Notes: a model not told the origin generated them from the letters alone. DNA of 64,000 nucleotides from an uncultured Alphaproteobacteria bacterium (GCA_934230415.1 CAKQEW010000002.1:1-64000), one strand, 5' to 3'; positions 8,125-17,742 are shown, counted from the first letter of the stretch. Numbers and translations are program-made.

Positions 8125-10236
8125 GTGAATTTAAATCTAGAAAATCTTAATCCTGAACAAAAATTAGCCGTAACGACAACCGATGGGCCGCTGTTGGTGT
8201 TGTCGGGCGCCGGCACAGGCAAGACGCGCGTGCTGACCACGCGTGTGGCATACATATTAAATTGCGGCCTGGCCATGCCGTGGCAGGTGTTGGCCCTGAC
8301 ATTTACAAATCGTGCGGCAAATGAAATGAAAACGCGTATCGCAGAATTCGCAGATGATGGCGCCACGTGGTATCCATCTGACCTGTGGTGTGGGACGTTC
8401 CATTCAATATGCCTGCGGATATTGCGTGCAAATGCCACGGCGGTGGGACTGCGCCGTGATTTCCTGATATATGGCGAAGACGATCAAAAGGCGGCGATTA
8501 AAAATGCGCTGGCAGCGTTGGGGCTGGATGCGGCGGATTACAAGCCATCCGATTGGGTTGAACGTATATCTGGGATAAAAGATCGCGGTCTGGCATGTGA
8601 TGGCGATATCGCAATTGGTGCGGTCGCGCAAAAGATATTGGATGCGTATAACGCCGAATTGGCGCGTCTGGGGGCGGTTGATTTCGGCGATATAATATTA
8701 CACGTGTTGCATATGTTTGATAAAAATCCAGATATCTTGGCGCGATATGCACGGCAATTTAAATACATTATGGTTGATGAATTCCAGGATACCAATCGCG
8801 CCCAGATGCAGTTTCTGGAAATGTTAACGCGCGATAATGAAAATCCAAATATTTGTTGCGTTGGCGATGATGACCAATCAATATATTCATGGCGTGGCGC
8901 GGAAATAAAAAATATCCTGGGGTTTGAACAGAAATTTAAAAACGCCCAGATAATTCGTCTGGAAACAAATTACCGCAGTACGCCAAATATTCTGGGTGCG
9001 GCAAATTCATTAATACGTCATAACCAGGGGCGTCTGGGCAAGGATTTGCATCCCGCAGGCGGCGCATCAACCGGTGAACCGGTATATGTTCTGACACTGC
9101 CGTCTGATTGGGACGAAGCGCACATCATCGCCGATACAATTAATCGCGGGGTGGACGGTGGGGCGCCGTATTCTGATTTTGCGGTTTTGATTCGCGCAGG
9201 CAGTCTGTCGCGCCTGTTTGAAGAAGAATTTACATCGCGCGGCATTCCATACAAATTGGTTGGCGCGACCAAGTTTTATGACCGTGCGGAAATTCGCGAT
9301 GCGATTGCATATCTGCGCTTGCTGGTATATCCATTTGATGATATGTCGTTCGCGCGCATAATTGGCAAACCACGGCGTGGTTTTGGACCGTCGGCGCTGG
9401 ATAAATTGCGCGCGGCGGGCGGTAATTTTATGGCAGGGTTGCGCAGTGCAACGCTGTCTGGGAAACAGCGCGTGGCAGCTGATGAATTTTTGACCGCTTT
9501 TGATTTTGATTGGGCGTCAATGCGTCCGGTGGATGCGGCCCAGAAATTGTTAAACGACGCGGGTTATATTCGGTTCTGGCATGAATCCAAGGACAGTGAC
9601 AAGGACGAACGTCTGGATAATATTCGCGAATTGATGATGAACGTTATTACAAAGTACGATACATTGCCTGATTTCTTGGAACATGCGGCATTAATGACGG
9701 CGGATGATAATGATAACGATGCCGCGCCATCCGCCCCCGCGGTCAGCATTATGACCATTCATGCGGCCAAGGGATTGGAATTTAACACGGTGTTCCTGCC
9801 CGCATGGGAAGATGGCATTTTCCCCAACGATATGGCGATTGACGGTGGCGGATTGGAAGAAGAACGTCGCCTGGCATACGTTGCAATTACCCGTGCGCGT
9901 CGCCGTGCGATAATCAGTAATGCAATGTCGCGTATGATATTTGGTTCACGTCAATATAATTCGCCCAGTCGTTTTATCACAGAAATGGATAATCATTTCC
10001 TGGATTTCCAGGGCGGTGCGCCACGCCGCAGCGTGCAAACATATGCACCAAAATATACCCCACGACCGGCGGCACCGGTTGCGGTAAAAAATAAAAGTGC
10101 GGTTGGACGTCTGGTTGCACATCGTGAAATGGGACGCGGCGTTGTTATAGAAGATGGGGGCGATATCCTGACCGTGGCGTTTCGTACACGTGGCATAAAA
10201 AAGGTTGCACGTGGATACCTGGAATTTGTGGATTAA
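8125..10236 (+). CDS. uvrD: UvrD/PcrA-type superfamily 1 DNA helicase
   Basis: The product is about 703 residues, a 3'-5' ATP-dependent helicase for repair and replication restart. Motifs: NPEQKLAV (Q motif), SGAGTGKTRVL (Walker A, about 30-40), LTFTNRAANEMK (Ia), VDEFQDTNRAQ (II), GDDDQSIYSWRGAE (III), LETNYRST (IV), IMTIHAAKGLEF (V) and LAYVAITRARR (VI). The last 40 residues look like the UvrD/PcrA tudor-like domain. The start is GTG, chosen because it opens VNLNLENLNPEQ and lies 6 bases after a perfect promoter; there is no suitable in-frame ATG before motif I. UvrD versus PcrA or Rep cannot be settled by eye. Confidence 0.92.
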   Translation: MNLNLENLNPEQKLAVTTTDGPLLVLSGAGTGKTRVLTTRVAYILNCGLAMPWQVLALTFTNRAANEMKTRIAEFADDGATWYPSDLWCGTFHSICLRILRANATAVGLRRDFLIYGEDDQKAAIKNALAALGLDAADYKPSDWVERISGIKDRGLACDGDIAIGAVAQKILDAYNAELARLGAVDFGDIILHVLHMFDKNPDILARYARQFKYIMVDEFQDTNRAQMQFLEMLTRDNENPNICCVGDDDQSIYSWRGAEIKNILGFEQKFKNAQIIRLETNYRSTPNILGAANSLIRHNQGRLGKDLHPAGGASTGEPVYVLTLPSDWDEAHIIADTINRGVDGGAPYSDFAVLIRAGSLSRLFEEEFTSRGIPYKLVGATKFYDRAEIRDAIAYLRLLVYPFDDMSFARIIGKPRRGFGPSALDKLRAAGGNFMAGLRSATLSGKQRVAADEFLTAFDFDWASMRPVDAAQKLLNDAGYIRFWHESKDSDKDERLDNIRELMMNVITKYDTLPDFLEHAALMTADDNDNDAAPSAPAVSIMTIHAAKGLEFNTVFLPAWEDGIFPNDMAIDGGGLEEERRLAYVAITRARRRAIISNAMSRMIFGSRQYNSPSRFITEMDNHFLDFQGGAPRRSVQTYAPKYTPRPAAPVAVKNKSAVGRLVAHREMGRGVVIEDGGDILTVAFRTRGIKKVARGYLEFVD

Positions 10237-10244
10237 TCCGGCGG

Positions 10245-11552
10245 TTACTTTTTCTTTTCTTTTTCGTTCTTGATAATTTTGCGCCATTTTTGATATTCGC
10301 CATACGCATTGTTCCACAGGCGCGTTGCATCGGCTTTGACCTTTTGGCCAACACTGTCATCAATTTTGCCACCGATTTGGCCGGCGATTTCATCGGCCTT
10401 GGTTACCATATACTTAATCAAAAATCCGGTCAGCAGCACGACAAAGAAATCACTGTTATTCAGGCTGGGGACCTGGGACGCCAGGTTTGTGTCAATTAAC
10501 CCAGACACCAATCCTGCACATAATCCCACAACCAGTGATAATGATACGAAATACACGGCCGCCTTTATAAAACGGGAAATCTGTTCAGAAATTGATTCCA
10601 CCTTGAACAGTCCCAGAAATCCGTTCAGTATTGTGCCGGCGATACCCTTGTACGATGTTTGGCCAACTGTTTCGGCAATCGCGGTAAATGGCAACATTAA
10701 TATGCCCAGGAACAAATCAGCAATTACCCCCAGTGCGATAAACGCAAATCTGAATGCCGCCCACACGAACAGTATTACAAACGCCAAACCAATCAAAAAT
10801 GAAAACGCGCTGTGACCGATGCCGGCAATCATCCATTTGAATCCCAGGGCAATTGCACTGTAAAAAAATCCAGACATGCGCGTCGGCACGCACATAATAT
10901 CGGCGGCGGCATTTGCGTCAATCAGCATTCGCGCCGGCGTATGTGCGGCGGCATATGTACGAATTGCATCACATGTGTCTGGTAATGTTATGCCCGAAAT
11001 ATCCGCTACAGAATTTAATATGAAATCAGACAGATATGTTCCAATCGTAATTATCGGACCAACGATTAACATAAACAGATGCGCCGGACCAAATTTCAAT
11101 ATAATAATCCAAATCGCAATTGTCGCACCACGTTTTACCAGGCTTTCGGCCAAACCACGTACATCTGATTTTGTTGTCATCATATTGTACGTTTCAAACA
11201 TTGCCCAGAATATATACGCAATCAAAATAAACAAGACCGCAAAACGTACCAATGATGAATCCAACATTTCGCCGACCAGTGACATCGCACTCATAAACGC
11301 CAGGCCGGCTTTTGCCTCTATTGGGACATAATCATCAACCAGTTGAGTGCGCTGGAATCCGGCCTGGAAATCGGTTAATTCACGGGTCATCTGATCTGTG
11401 ATTGCGCCGCGGTTGTATTCGGTTGTCCATGCGCCATAATCACCGATTCGTTCCCTGTCCCCGGGTAAATTACTGTCGGCGAACGCCGGCGCCGCGATTG
11501 CGAAACATGCGCACATTATAATATTCATTAAAAACTTCGTTATGCGCATCAT
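10245..11552 (-). CDS. TrbL/VirB6-like type IV secretion membrane protein (fourth gene of the minus-strand operon)
   Basis: The product is 435 residues. A signal-like N-terminus (to FADSNLPG) is followed by hydrophobic clusters near residues 80-120, 143-180, 232-295, 335-357 and 376-390, then a soluble Lys-rich tail ending KNEKEKKK. This arrangement, with the long central helix-loop-helix block around AFRFAFIALGVIADLFLGIL, is that of VirB6/TrbL (PF04610), the polytopic inner-membrane channel component. Its ATG overlaps the upstream stop by one base (TAATG), so translation is probably coupled. It converges on uvrD with 8 bases between stops and no hairpin. Family membership is inferred from topology and context. 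Confidence 0.75.
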   Translation of the reverse strand: MMRITKFLMNIIMCACFAIAAPAFADSNLPGDRERIGDYGAWTTEYNRGAITDQMTRELTDFQAGFQRTQLVDDYVPIEAKAGLAFMSAMSLVGEMLDSSLVRFAVLFILIAYIFWAMFETYNMMTTKSDVRGLAESLVKRGATIAIWIIILKFGPAHLFMLIVGPIITIGTYLSDFILNSVADISGITLPDTCDAIRTYAAAHTPARMLIDANAAADIMCVPTRMSGFFYSAIALGFKWMIAGIGHSAFSFLIGLAFVILFVWAAFRFAFIALGVIADLFLGILMLPFTAIAETVGQTSYKGIAGTILNGFLGLFKVESISEQISRFIKAAVYFVSLSLVVGLCAGLVSGLIDTNLASQVPSLNNSDFFVVLLTGFLIKYMVTKADEIAGQIGGKIDDSVGQKVKADATRLWNNAYGEYQKWRKIIKNEKEKKK

Positions 11553-12982
11553 TACTTATCCTTGCTCATTGCACTTGCTATCTTGTCAAATATCTGTTGT
11601 GGGGCGCCCCAAATATTTTTGCCCAAGTCGCGTGACCATGCGCCAAAGTCAAATTGTTCTTTTGACCCCTTGCCCAGCATTGCGTCAACCTTTGGCGATA
11701 TGGCAAAGAAATACAACACGAACATAAATAACATTATCAACAGAAAATCAAATCCGTCATCCAGGAAATCAAATGCGCCCGGGTATTGGCGTTCAACCAT
11801 CGCGCGTTGCGCGGTAAAGCAGTCCTTGAATTTATCCGCGTCCATTTCACCGTCGGCCAACCCAACGCGTTCACACGTTGCAAAAACATTCATAACGGAC
11901 AATGTCTGGGCGTCTGGATTTTCAACACTGCGTCCCATCAGTGGCGGCATAATTGCACTGTATCCATCATTTGGTCCCGGGAAATATTCGTCGGCCGCAA
12001 ATGACACCGTTGCATAAATAATCAGAATTTTTAATGAAATCGCAACAATCTGAACCGCGGATTTTACCAACATATCTACGGCGTTGCCGACAACCCCACC
12101 CGCCAGTTTCCATGTGCCTTCAAATGCAAATGCGGCGATAATCAGTGGCAAGAATATAATTATAAATACCAATTTGAATATAACCGATAGCACCTGGAAA
12201 AATAAATCAAATCCGATTACCAGAAACATTATTACCAATGCCAATCCGGCAATCCACGTAAATGCGCCGCCCCCCATGCCCAGCCACGCATAATTCATCA
12301 GTGCAAATCCGCCGGCGGCGCCCGCCAACATCACACTGTTCAGATTGCCCATTGTGCACATAAATGGTTGCAGTATGGGGTTCAGAATTTCATCCGTCTG
12401 GACATCTGTGGCACTGCATTGGGTTGCGTCTGTAACCCCCGATGCCATCATGGACAGTTCGGCCCCCACATACAGCACGGGACGGATTGTCATGTTTGAT
12501 ATTGTGCGGAGTGCATTCGTGCCGCCCATTCCCATCATCCCCAGCAATACACCCACCAACATCACACGTGCGCCCTGGCGCCAGACCTTGTCAAACCATG
12601 CGGCGAATTCCAATTTCTTTTCTTTGGTATCCAGCGTGGCTGTTTTCTTGGCCGCATCAAAAATGTATTGCGCGCTGTATACAACCAAGAATATTCCAAA
12701 TCCGATTGCCAGCAATATCCATATGTTGTCCAGCATTGCCGTCCAGAACATTTCGGCGGCATTACCAATCACACTGAATAATTCTGCGATATATCCACAC
12801 AGGAAACATCCATTTGCGCTGGCAATATTATCGCCGGCACCAATTGCGTTCATAAAATTATCAACACTGGTGTATGTCAGCGCCGCCCCACTGAGTGCAG
12901 ATGACATATACCATATGCCCAGCCCCAGCGCGATTGCGCCCATGATAAAACGAATGGCCATAGAAATCAGTTTTGCTTTCAT
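11552..12982 (-). CDS. TrbL/VirB6-like type IV secretion membrane protein (third gene)
   Basis: The product is 476 residues, the longest of the five. An N-terminal hydrophobic helix is followed by a Cys-containing segment (NGCFLCGYIAEL), more helices near 90-115 and 150-165, and a long hydrophobic core around GLALVIMFLVIGFDLFFQVL. A soluble loop (about 345-415, with CERVGLADGEMDADKFKDC) precedes the last helix and a polar C-terminal tail. The CxxC-like N-terminal motif also occurs in the neighbours (CWGCPVF, CWSCQLF) and may be a shared disulfide. The start overlaps the previous stop as ATGA. Confidence 0.75.
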   Translation of the reverse strand: MKAKLISMAIRFIMGAIALGLGIWYMSSALSGAALTYTSVDNFMNAIGAGDNIASANGCFLCGYIAELFSVIGNAAEMFWTAMLDNIWILLAIGFGIFLVVYSAQYIFDAAKKTATLDTKEKKLEFAAWFDKVWRQGARVMLVGVLLGMMGMGGTNALRTISNMTIRPVLYVGAELSMMASGVTDATQCSATDVQTDEILNPILQPFMCTMGNLNSVMLAGAAGGFALMNYAWLGMGGGAFTWIAGLALVIMFLVIGFDLFFQVLSVIFKLVFIIIFLPLIIAAFAFEGTWKLAGGVVGNAVDMLVKSAVQIVAISLKILIIYATVSFAADEYFPGPNDGYSAIMPPLMGRSVENPDAQTLSVMNVFATCERVGLADGEMDADKFKDCFTAQRAMVERQYPGAFDFLDDGFDFLLIMLFMFVLYFFAISPKVDAMLGKGSKEQFDFGAWSRDLGKNIWGAPQQIFDKIASAMSKDK

Positions 12983-14199
12983 TTCTTGCCACCTTCTGTG
13001 CCATCGTCTTTCTTGGCGCTGTCGCCACCAGACGCAATAATTTGTCCGACTTTCTTGGCCCCTTGGACTGCCAGTGACGTCAGGCGCATTGCATCGTTTG
13101 CAATCTGGTCGCCGACCGCGTGATTTTCAGAAACATCAAATGCAGACAGAATCATCTTGGTTACCTGGGGTATCTGGCCGTATATAAATGTCAAAACATA
13201 TACCAGTACGACCGCGCTGGCCAAAGTCATCGTTGCCAGGTTGTCATCAGAAAAATCAGCGGTGAATAAATCTTCGGAATTGGCGATTATGATTTGCATC
13301 AGACCATCTGCGGATGTGCCATATGCGGAAAAGAATTTCGCAATAATCACCATCATCACGGTATACGTAATCACCGCCGACGCCAGCGATATAATCGCGT
13401 TTATCAGGTCCTTGATTTGTCCGGTGCCAAATTTCGCGCCCAATCCCGACATCCACTTTGGAACGTTGGATGCATTCTTGAATGACACCATGATTAACGA
13501 CAGTGGGAAAAAGAATGCAAACTTCATCATCGCAATAATTATATCGGCGAAATAAAAACAAAAATATGCAAATAATTTAAAGAATTCCCACGCCAGCGCC
13601 ATTCCAATAAAGAATAAAACAATATGCTTAATCAGTGCGCCAATCCCCAACAATGCATCCCATGAAAATGCATGGTCCATAACCGCAATTCCCAGTTTAA
13701 TGTATGACTGAAACTGGGTAATCGTCGTTTTCATCAGCATAATTATCGTGTTGCGCATCTGGGGACGATAGAACCCATCGTCTGGCATTTCCATCGGCTG
13801 GTATGTTACCTTTTCAGCGACGATTTCATTGTTCGTGTGCAACATTGACTGGGTATATCCCAATGCGATTTGCGCCGTCGGTTCAAATGTAATCTGGGTC
13901 ATAAATCGGGGCAGGGCAACGCCCATGCTCAACAACGTCATCGCCACCAGTGAATTTATAAATACGGGTTGTAATGATTTTTTATACCACGAATCGGTAA
14001 CGCCACCCTTGATATTTTGCCACACGGCATTCAGTACGAAAAACGCAAACAAAACACAGAATATAACCGCACAAAATATCGCCATGCGATTATACACCGC
14101 CGCCGCCGATGCAGATACAATCTGGAACAGGCGATCAAACACTGGGCATCCCCAACACTGGACGGTTGAATCAACCAAAGAATTTGCAAATGTGTTCAT
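12979..14199 (-). CDS. TrbL/VirB6-like type IV secretion membrane protein (second gene)
   Basis: The product is about 406 residues. The start at 14199 overlaps the upstream stop as ATGA, the coupling used by the next junction too; an ATG at 14226 would add nine charged residues inside the upstream gene. The N-terminus MNTFANSLVDSTVQCWGCPV carries the CWGC motif, then hydrophobic spans near 40-65, 95-110, 200-260, 290-320 and 340-365, and a Lys-rich tail (SAKKDDGTEGGKK). Layout matches VirB6/TrbL. Spacing suggests one polycistronic mRNA with its neighbours. Confidence 0.75.
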   Translation of the reverse strand: MNTFANSLVDSTVQCWGCPVFDRLFQIVSASAAAVYNRMAIFCAVIFCVLFAFFVLNAVWQNIKGGVTDSWYKKSLQPVFINSLVAMTLLSMGVALPRFMTQITFEPTAQIALGYTQSMLHTNNEIVAEKVTYQPMEMPDDGFYRPQMRNTIIMLMKTTITQFQSYIKLGIAVMDHAFSWDALLGIGALIKHIVLFFIGMALAWEFFKLFAYFCFYFADIIIAMMKFAFFFPLSLIMVSFKNASNVPKWMSGLGAKFGTGQIKDLINAIISLASAVITYTVMMVIIAKFFSAYGTSADGLMQIIIANSEDLFTADFSDDNLATMTLASAVVLVYVLTFIYGQIPQVTKMILSAFDVSENHAVGDQIANDAMRLTSLAVQGAKKVGQIIASGGDSAKKDDGTEGGKK

Positions 14200-15512
14200 T
14201 TCTTGGTCGCCTTTTTCTTTATCCACCCAGTGGCGGCACCAATTGTTTTACCCAGGTCTTTTGCGTCTTTCCATGTGCCTTTGGCATCCTTGGTAACCGA
14301 TTTGTACAGGCTGTCCATGCCGGAACCAACATACGAATCCAATTTTTTGCGCGTTAATTCAAATATGCGAAACATCAAATAGAACGTCAGTATGGATGAT
14401 ATCCATAAAACAGAATGTTGTCCAAATCCAATGGCGCTGTTTGCGACCTGGGGCATGTTTGATGATGCGGCGCCCCCCGCCGCAACCACGAATACAGAAC
14501 TGGACCATTGAAACAATGATTTTACAATTGCCAAATTTATGCACAGTATAAACGCGCACGCAATCATTGTTATAATCAGTCGTTGTAATGCGGTTGTTAT
14601 CCCAGAAAATGCCGGCCACACATCAAACCATTTGTCTGGATTTTTTGGTTTTGCCACCCATGTTAAAACCTGGAACGGATACAGAATCAGCGCCATTCCA
14701 AAATTAAATATTCCCTGGATAACCAGCAGTGCCATAAACAAATTACTGGACACAAATGCAATAACCAGGAATATTCCTGTGATGACGTTCATTAAATCTT
14801 CGCCCCCATGTGGCACCAGTGTAAACAGCCCCCGCAATCCGCGTGTAAAGAATTCAAAACCACGTTTTATCACCTGGTTGTTTGCCTGGGCCAGGTCAGA
14901 TACCGGTTGAATTAAAAATTCGCATGATGATTTGCTGACCCATCCCTTGGCAACGATATCTGGGGGGCATTCTATTTTGGGGGCGTGGGTGCCAACCTCG
15001 TTTATCGTGCTGGTTATTGCATTTGTGTACAGTGCACCAAATTGCAGGAACGGATTAACCAGCCATTCTGTTATGTATGTTGGACGTATTTGCAGCAAAA
15101 ACACCGCCGCAACCACTGCACGCAGTCCGGAATGGATTACATTTTTTGCAATTTTTTCGCCGGTTACGCCGCCCGCCGCCATATCGCCACCACCGGAAAA
15201 ACCAAAAAATCCCACCCACAGTTTTGGCAGGTATAACTTAACCAAATACAGCGAAATTGAAATCGCCATGAATCCCCAAATCAGAATATAAATAATCCCG
15301 GTGCCATTGCCGACGAAAAATTCATACCCGCCGGTCGCAACCATCATCAGTGCGTCCAACACATGCGGCACCAATGGCGCCAGGTTTAATGCATCCACAA
15401 TTTCATAACGTGCGAACGCGGCATCTGGGGCAACAATGCAAAACGCCGCCACCGCCAGCGTCAGCAGTGTGCGAAAACGCGCCCCAGAAAATATGCGTTT
15501 TAATAAAAACAT
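14196..15512 (-). CDS. TrbL/VirB6-like type IV secretion membrane protein (first gene of the minus-strand operon)
   Basis: The product is 438 residues. An N-terminal signal sequence ends around DAAFARYEI, then hydrophobic spans occur near 75-95, 140-160, 240-300, 320-350 and 375-400, ending in a basic tail (KKATKK). A periplasmic loop of about 170-220 contains two Cys (ECPPDIVAKG...SSCEFL). It is the promoter-proximal gene; a perfect minus-strand TATAAT (15545-15540) lies 27 bases upstream inside the divergent control region. Rickettsiales genomes are known for several tandem virB6 genes, which fits. Confidence 0.75.
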   Translation of the reverse strand: MFLLKRIFSGARFRTLLTLAVAAFCIVAPDAAFARYEIVDALNLAPLVPHVLDALMMVATGGYEFFVGNGTGIIYILIWGFMAISISLYLVKLYLPKLWVGFFGFSGGGDMAAGGVTGEKIAKNVIHSGLRAVVAAVFLLQIRPTYITEWLVNPFLQFGALYTNAITSTINEVGTHAPKIECPPDIVAKGWVSKSSCEFLIQPVSDLAQANNQVIKRGFEFFTRGLRGLFTLVPHGGEDLMNVITGIFLVIAFVSSNLFMALLVIQGIFNFGMALILYPFQVLTWVAKPKNPDKWFDVWPAFSGITTALQRLIITMIACAFILCINLAIVKSLFQWSSSVFVVAAGGAASSNMPQVANSAIGFGQHSVLWISSILTFYLMFRIFELTRKKLDSYVGSGMDSLYKSVTKDAKGTWKDAKDLGKTIGAATGWIKKKATKK

Positions 15513-15539
15513 TCTCTCTGATATTATTTTGTCTGTTCA

Positions 15540-15573
15540 ATTATATCACATTTGTGACAAAATGTGATATACT
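15540..15573. promoter_or_regulatory. Divergent promoter with perfect 12-bp dyad between virB6-like genes
   Basis: Arms tatatcacattt (15542-15553) and aaatgtgatata (15560-15571) are perfect inverted repeats around gtgaca. The plus-strand -10 (TATACT, 15568-15573) and minus-strand -10 (TATAAT, 15545-15540) each overlap one arm, and each -35 position reads ATCACA from the other arm. One bound dimer could therefore control both virB6 transcription units. The plus gene starts 8 bases after its -10. Confidence 0.75.
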
Positions 15574-15581
15574 TTAAAGCA

Positions 15582-16871
15582 ATGAATTGGATAAAAAAGT
15601 TTTGGATTATGTTTTTGTCGTTCCTGCCACTGTCGGCGGGGGCGATTGCACCATTTATTATCCAGGGGCTGGTTGGTGCGGTCGGAATATTCGGATATTC
15701 TGTGTACCGAAACGCATTTCCGGTAAATATGTCTGACGCGATGAATTTCTTTTCAACGTGTTGGTCGTGCCAATTGTTTTCAGATATCATGACGGCAATG
15801 TCAAACCTGTTGCCACGTGCGTACAGTGCAATTGGCGAAATGATAATACCATTTGCAACCGCGCTGACCGCAATATGGTTCGCATGGAAAATATTTTCAG
15901 GTTTCATGAATGCCAAGGTTGAAGAACCATGGTCCCTGGCGGGATTATTTGGGACCCAGATTTTAAAACTGGGGGTTGTGTGTGCATTGTTGCTGGTGCC
16001 ATTGCCACGAATGTTAAACGATATTGTGATTGAACCGGTGTTTAACGTTGGCCTGTCATTAAATCATGTTGTTTCCGGTAACGATAAATTCGCAGATTGT
16101 ATTGTCGCAACCGCAATTGCCGACCCCGTATCGGTCAGCGCAGATGCCGCATCCGCGGGTGCATATTCGCCACGTTTGCGTCATGGCCTGGCGTGCGAGG
16201 TTGCAAATGTCCACCAAATGACCGGATTGGGTATGACGGTTGGTTGGACAATGTTGAATATGTCATTTGATACAGAGTATATGCATAAACTGTTTTGGTC
16301 GGTGCCGGTGTTCCCGAATGTGCCAATCTTTTTCGCGGGGTTGCTGGTGTTGGTGTTGTTCTTGATGGCGTTGTTGCCGGTGCCACTGTATTTCTTGGAA
16401 ATATTTATAAAGTTATCACTGGATTTGATAATGATTCCGTTTATGTTGCTGGCGTGGTTGTTTTCTGGATGGCCAATATTCCCGTCTGGCGGCAAAAACA
16501 TAAAATCAATAATTGACGACGTGGTAAAGGGAACCGCCGGTATCGCAATGGTTGGGGTGTTTGTAACATTTGCGGTAATGTTCCTGAATGCTGTGTTTGG
16601 GTCGTGGAATGGTGCGGCGCGATTGGCGACGGCGATGGCGCAAAACGATTCGCATATTTTGATGGATGGTCTGATGATGCGAAACGACAGTGTGATAACA
16701 ATCATCTTGATGGGGATATTTATTAACATGTTTATGACGATGATTCCCGCACTGGTCAAGACATTGTTCGCCAACGTCAGCATTCCAACATCATTCTATG
16801 AAAGTGTTAAAAAAGATATAAACACCATGTGGGGCGACCTGAAAAAATGGTGGGAAACGATAAAAAAATAA
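15582..16871 (+). CDS. TrbL/VirB6-like type IV secretion membrane protein (divergent fifth copy)
   Basis: The product is about 429 residues. The ATG at 15582 gives a signal-like start, MNWIKKFWIMFLSFLPLSAG, and lies 8 bases after the -10. The Cys pair CWSCQLF near residue 63 parallels CWGC in the 12979-14199 product. Hydrophobic spans near 85-110, 130-150, 245-300, 315-340 and 370-395, with a basic, Trp-rich end (WGDLKKWWETIKK), give the same topology as the four minus-strand genes. It is a probable inner-membrane subunit of the same type IV apparatus. Why five versions are kept is unknown. Confidence 0.75.
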   Translation: MNWIKKFWIMFLSFLPLSAGAIAPFIIQGLVGAVGIFGYSVYRNAFPVNMSDAMNFFSTCWSCQLFSDIMTAMSNLLPRAYSAIGEMIIPFATALTAIWFAWKIFSGFMNAKVEEPWSLAGLFGTQILKLGVVCALLLVPLPRMLNDIVIEPVFNVGLSLNHVVSGNDKFADCIVATAIADPVSVSADAASAGAYSPRLRHGLACEVANVHQMTGLGMTVGWTMLNMSFDTEYMHKLFWSVPVFPNVPIFFAGLLVLVLFLMALLPVPLYFLEIFIKLSLDLIMIPFMLLAWLFSGWPIFPSGGKNIKSIIDDVVKGTAGIAMVGVFVTFAVMFLNAVFGSWNGAARLATAMAQNDSHILMDGLMMRNDSVITIILMGIFINMFMTMIPALVKTLFANVSIPTSFYESVKKDINTMWGDLKKWWETIKK

Positions 16872-16904
16872 AAAATCAAGTGCTTTATTTGCGTTGGCCC
16901 CCTT

Positions 16905-16931
16905 TTTTGTATATGCCGAATCTGATATAAT
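16905..16931 (+). promoter_or_regulatory. Leaderless promoter of the gene at 16940
   Basis: A perfect TATAAT (16926-16931) ends 8 bases before the ATG at 16940. The -35 region is only a T-rich stretch (ttttgt). Confidence 0.5.
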
Positions 16932-16939
16932 TCATAGCA

Positions 16940-17458
16940 ATGAAGCAATATCCGATTCTTTATTGGCCACACAGAACAAACGGCGACAACGATTACCGTA
17001 TCGCGCGCAAGGTTATAAATACTGCCACCGGTATGATGCCGGACGTATTGACCGATGATTTGGATGTTGCCGCGGTTTTTCGCGAAAACCCCGATGCAAC
17101 CATATATTATCCGGTTTTTTGCGAATCAACCGGATGGTGGGGCGAATTGCTGGGGTCTGACGCGATTGTCACCGACAAACTGATTATTTCCCCAGAATGT
17201 CAATTGATGGTCATTCGTGCACGTGATAATGCGCCTGTGACGCATGGTACGGCCCAAAACCAGCTGCTGGCGGCGGAAATATATCCAACCAGCGGCTTTT
17301 TCAAGAAAATGAATTCTGGGATTGCAACGGTTGCGGATATGCTGGCCACGGATGCAGGAACGATATTGGCATTGTTTTCCGGTAAAAATCAGTCACAGTT
17401 TGTAAATATACTGGAATCAACGGGAAATTCATACCTGGGATGCATTGGTCGGTACTAA
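16940..17458 (+). CDS. Hypothetical protein next to the virB6 cluster
   Basis: I do not recognise this family. The product is 172 residues, soluble, without a signal peptide or membrane span. It starts MKQYPILYWPHRTNGDNDYR, and the middle has an acidic, aromatic segment (ENPDATIYYPVFCESTGWWG). The C-terminal half is helical and Gly/Ala-rich (GIATVADMLATDAGTILALF). It has its own leaderless-type promoter after the fifth virB6-like gene, with the same orientation. A secretion-linked role is only a guess from position. Confidence 0.75.
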   Translation: MKQYPILYWPHRTNGDNDYRIARKVINTATGMMPDVLTDDLDVAAVFRENPDATIYYPVFCESTGWWGELLGSDAIVTDKLIISPECQLMVIRARDNAPVTHGTAQNQLLAAEIYPTSGFFKKMNSGIATVADMLATDAGTILALFSGKNQSQFVNILESTGNSYLGCIGRY

Positions 17459-17464
17459 TAATTC

Positions 17465-17492
17465 TTGCAATCGGCAAAAATCCTTGTATAAT
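17465..17492 (+). promoter_or_regulatory. rpmE promoter
   Basis: TTGCAA (17465-17470), a 16-bp spacer and TG-extended TATAAT (17487-17492). A leader of about 30 bases with an aaggg ribosome site precedes the ATG at 17530. Confidence 0.8.
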
Positions 17493-17529
17493 CTGCACGC
17501 TAAAAAAAAATTAAATAAAGGGTAATACG

Positions 17530-17742
17530 ATGAAAAAAGGCATTCATCCTGAATATCATGAAATCAACGTTACACGTACAGACGGCAAAACCGTTAAAAT
17601 GTACAGCTCGGTTAAGAAAGATTTGATTCTGTCTACGGACAACCTGAATCATTCTGCATGGACAGGCCAGCGTACAAACGCCGGTGAAAAAGGCCAGCGC
17701 GTTGAAAAATTCAAAGGCAAATTTGCTGGGTTTAATTTCTAA
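17530..17742 (+). CDS. rpmE: 50S ribosomal protein L31, zinc-less type
   Basis: The product is 70 residues beginning MKKGIHPEYHEI, diagnostic for bL31, which bridges the subunits. There are no Cys residues, so this is the C-minus, zinc-independent form common in alphaproteobacteria. It ends KFKGKFAGFNF, with an insert (TGQRTNAGEKGQ) also typical of that group. The next gene follows after 27 bases and is probably co-transcribed. Confidence 0.95.
   Translation: MKKGIHPEYHEINVTRTDGKTVKMYSSVKKDLILSTDNLNHSAWTGQRTNAGEKGQRVEKFKGKFAGFNF

Noticed and set aside
15542..15571. The virB6 dyad as a CRP site
   Set aside because: CRP sites have TGTGA on the left and TCACA on the right; here the arms are the other way round.
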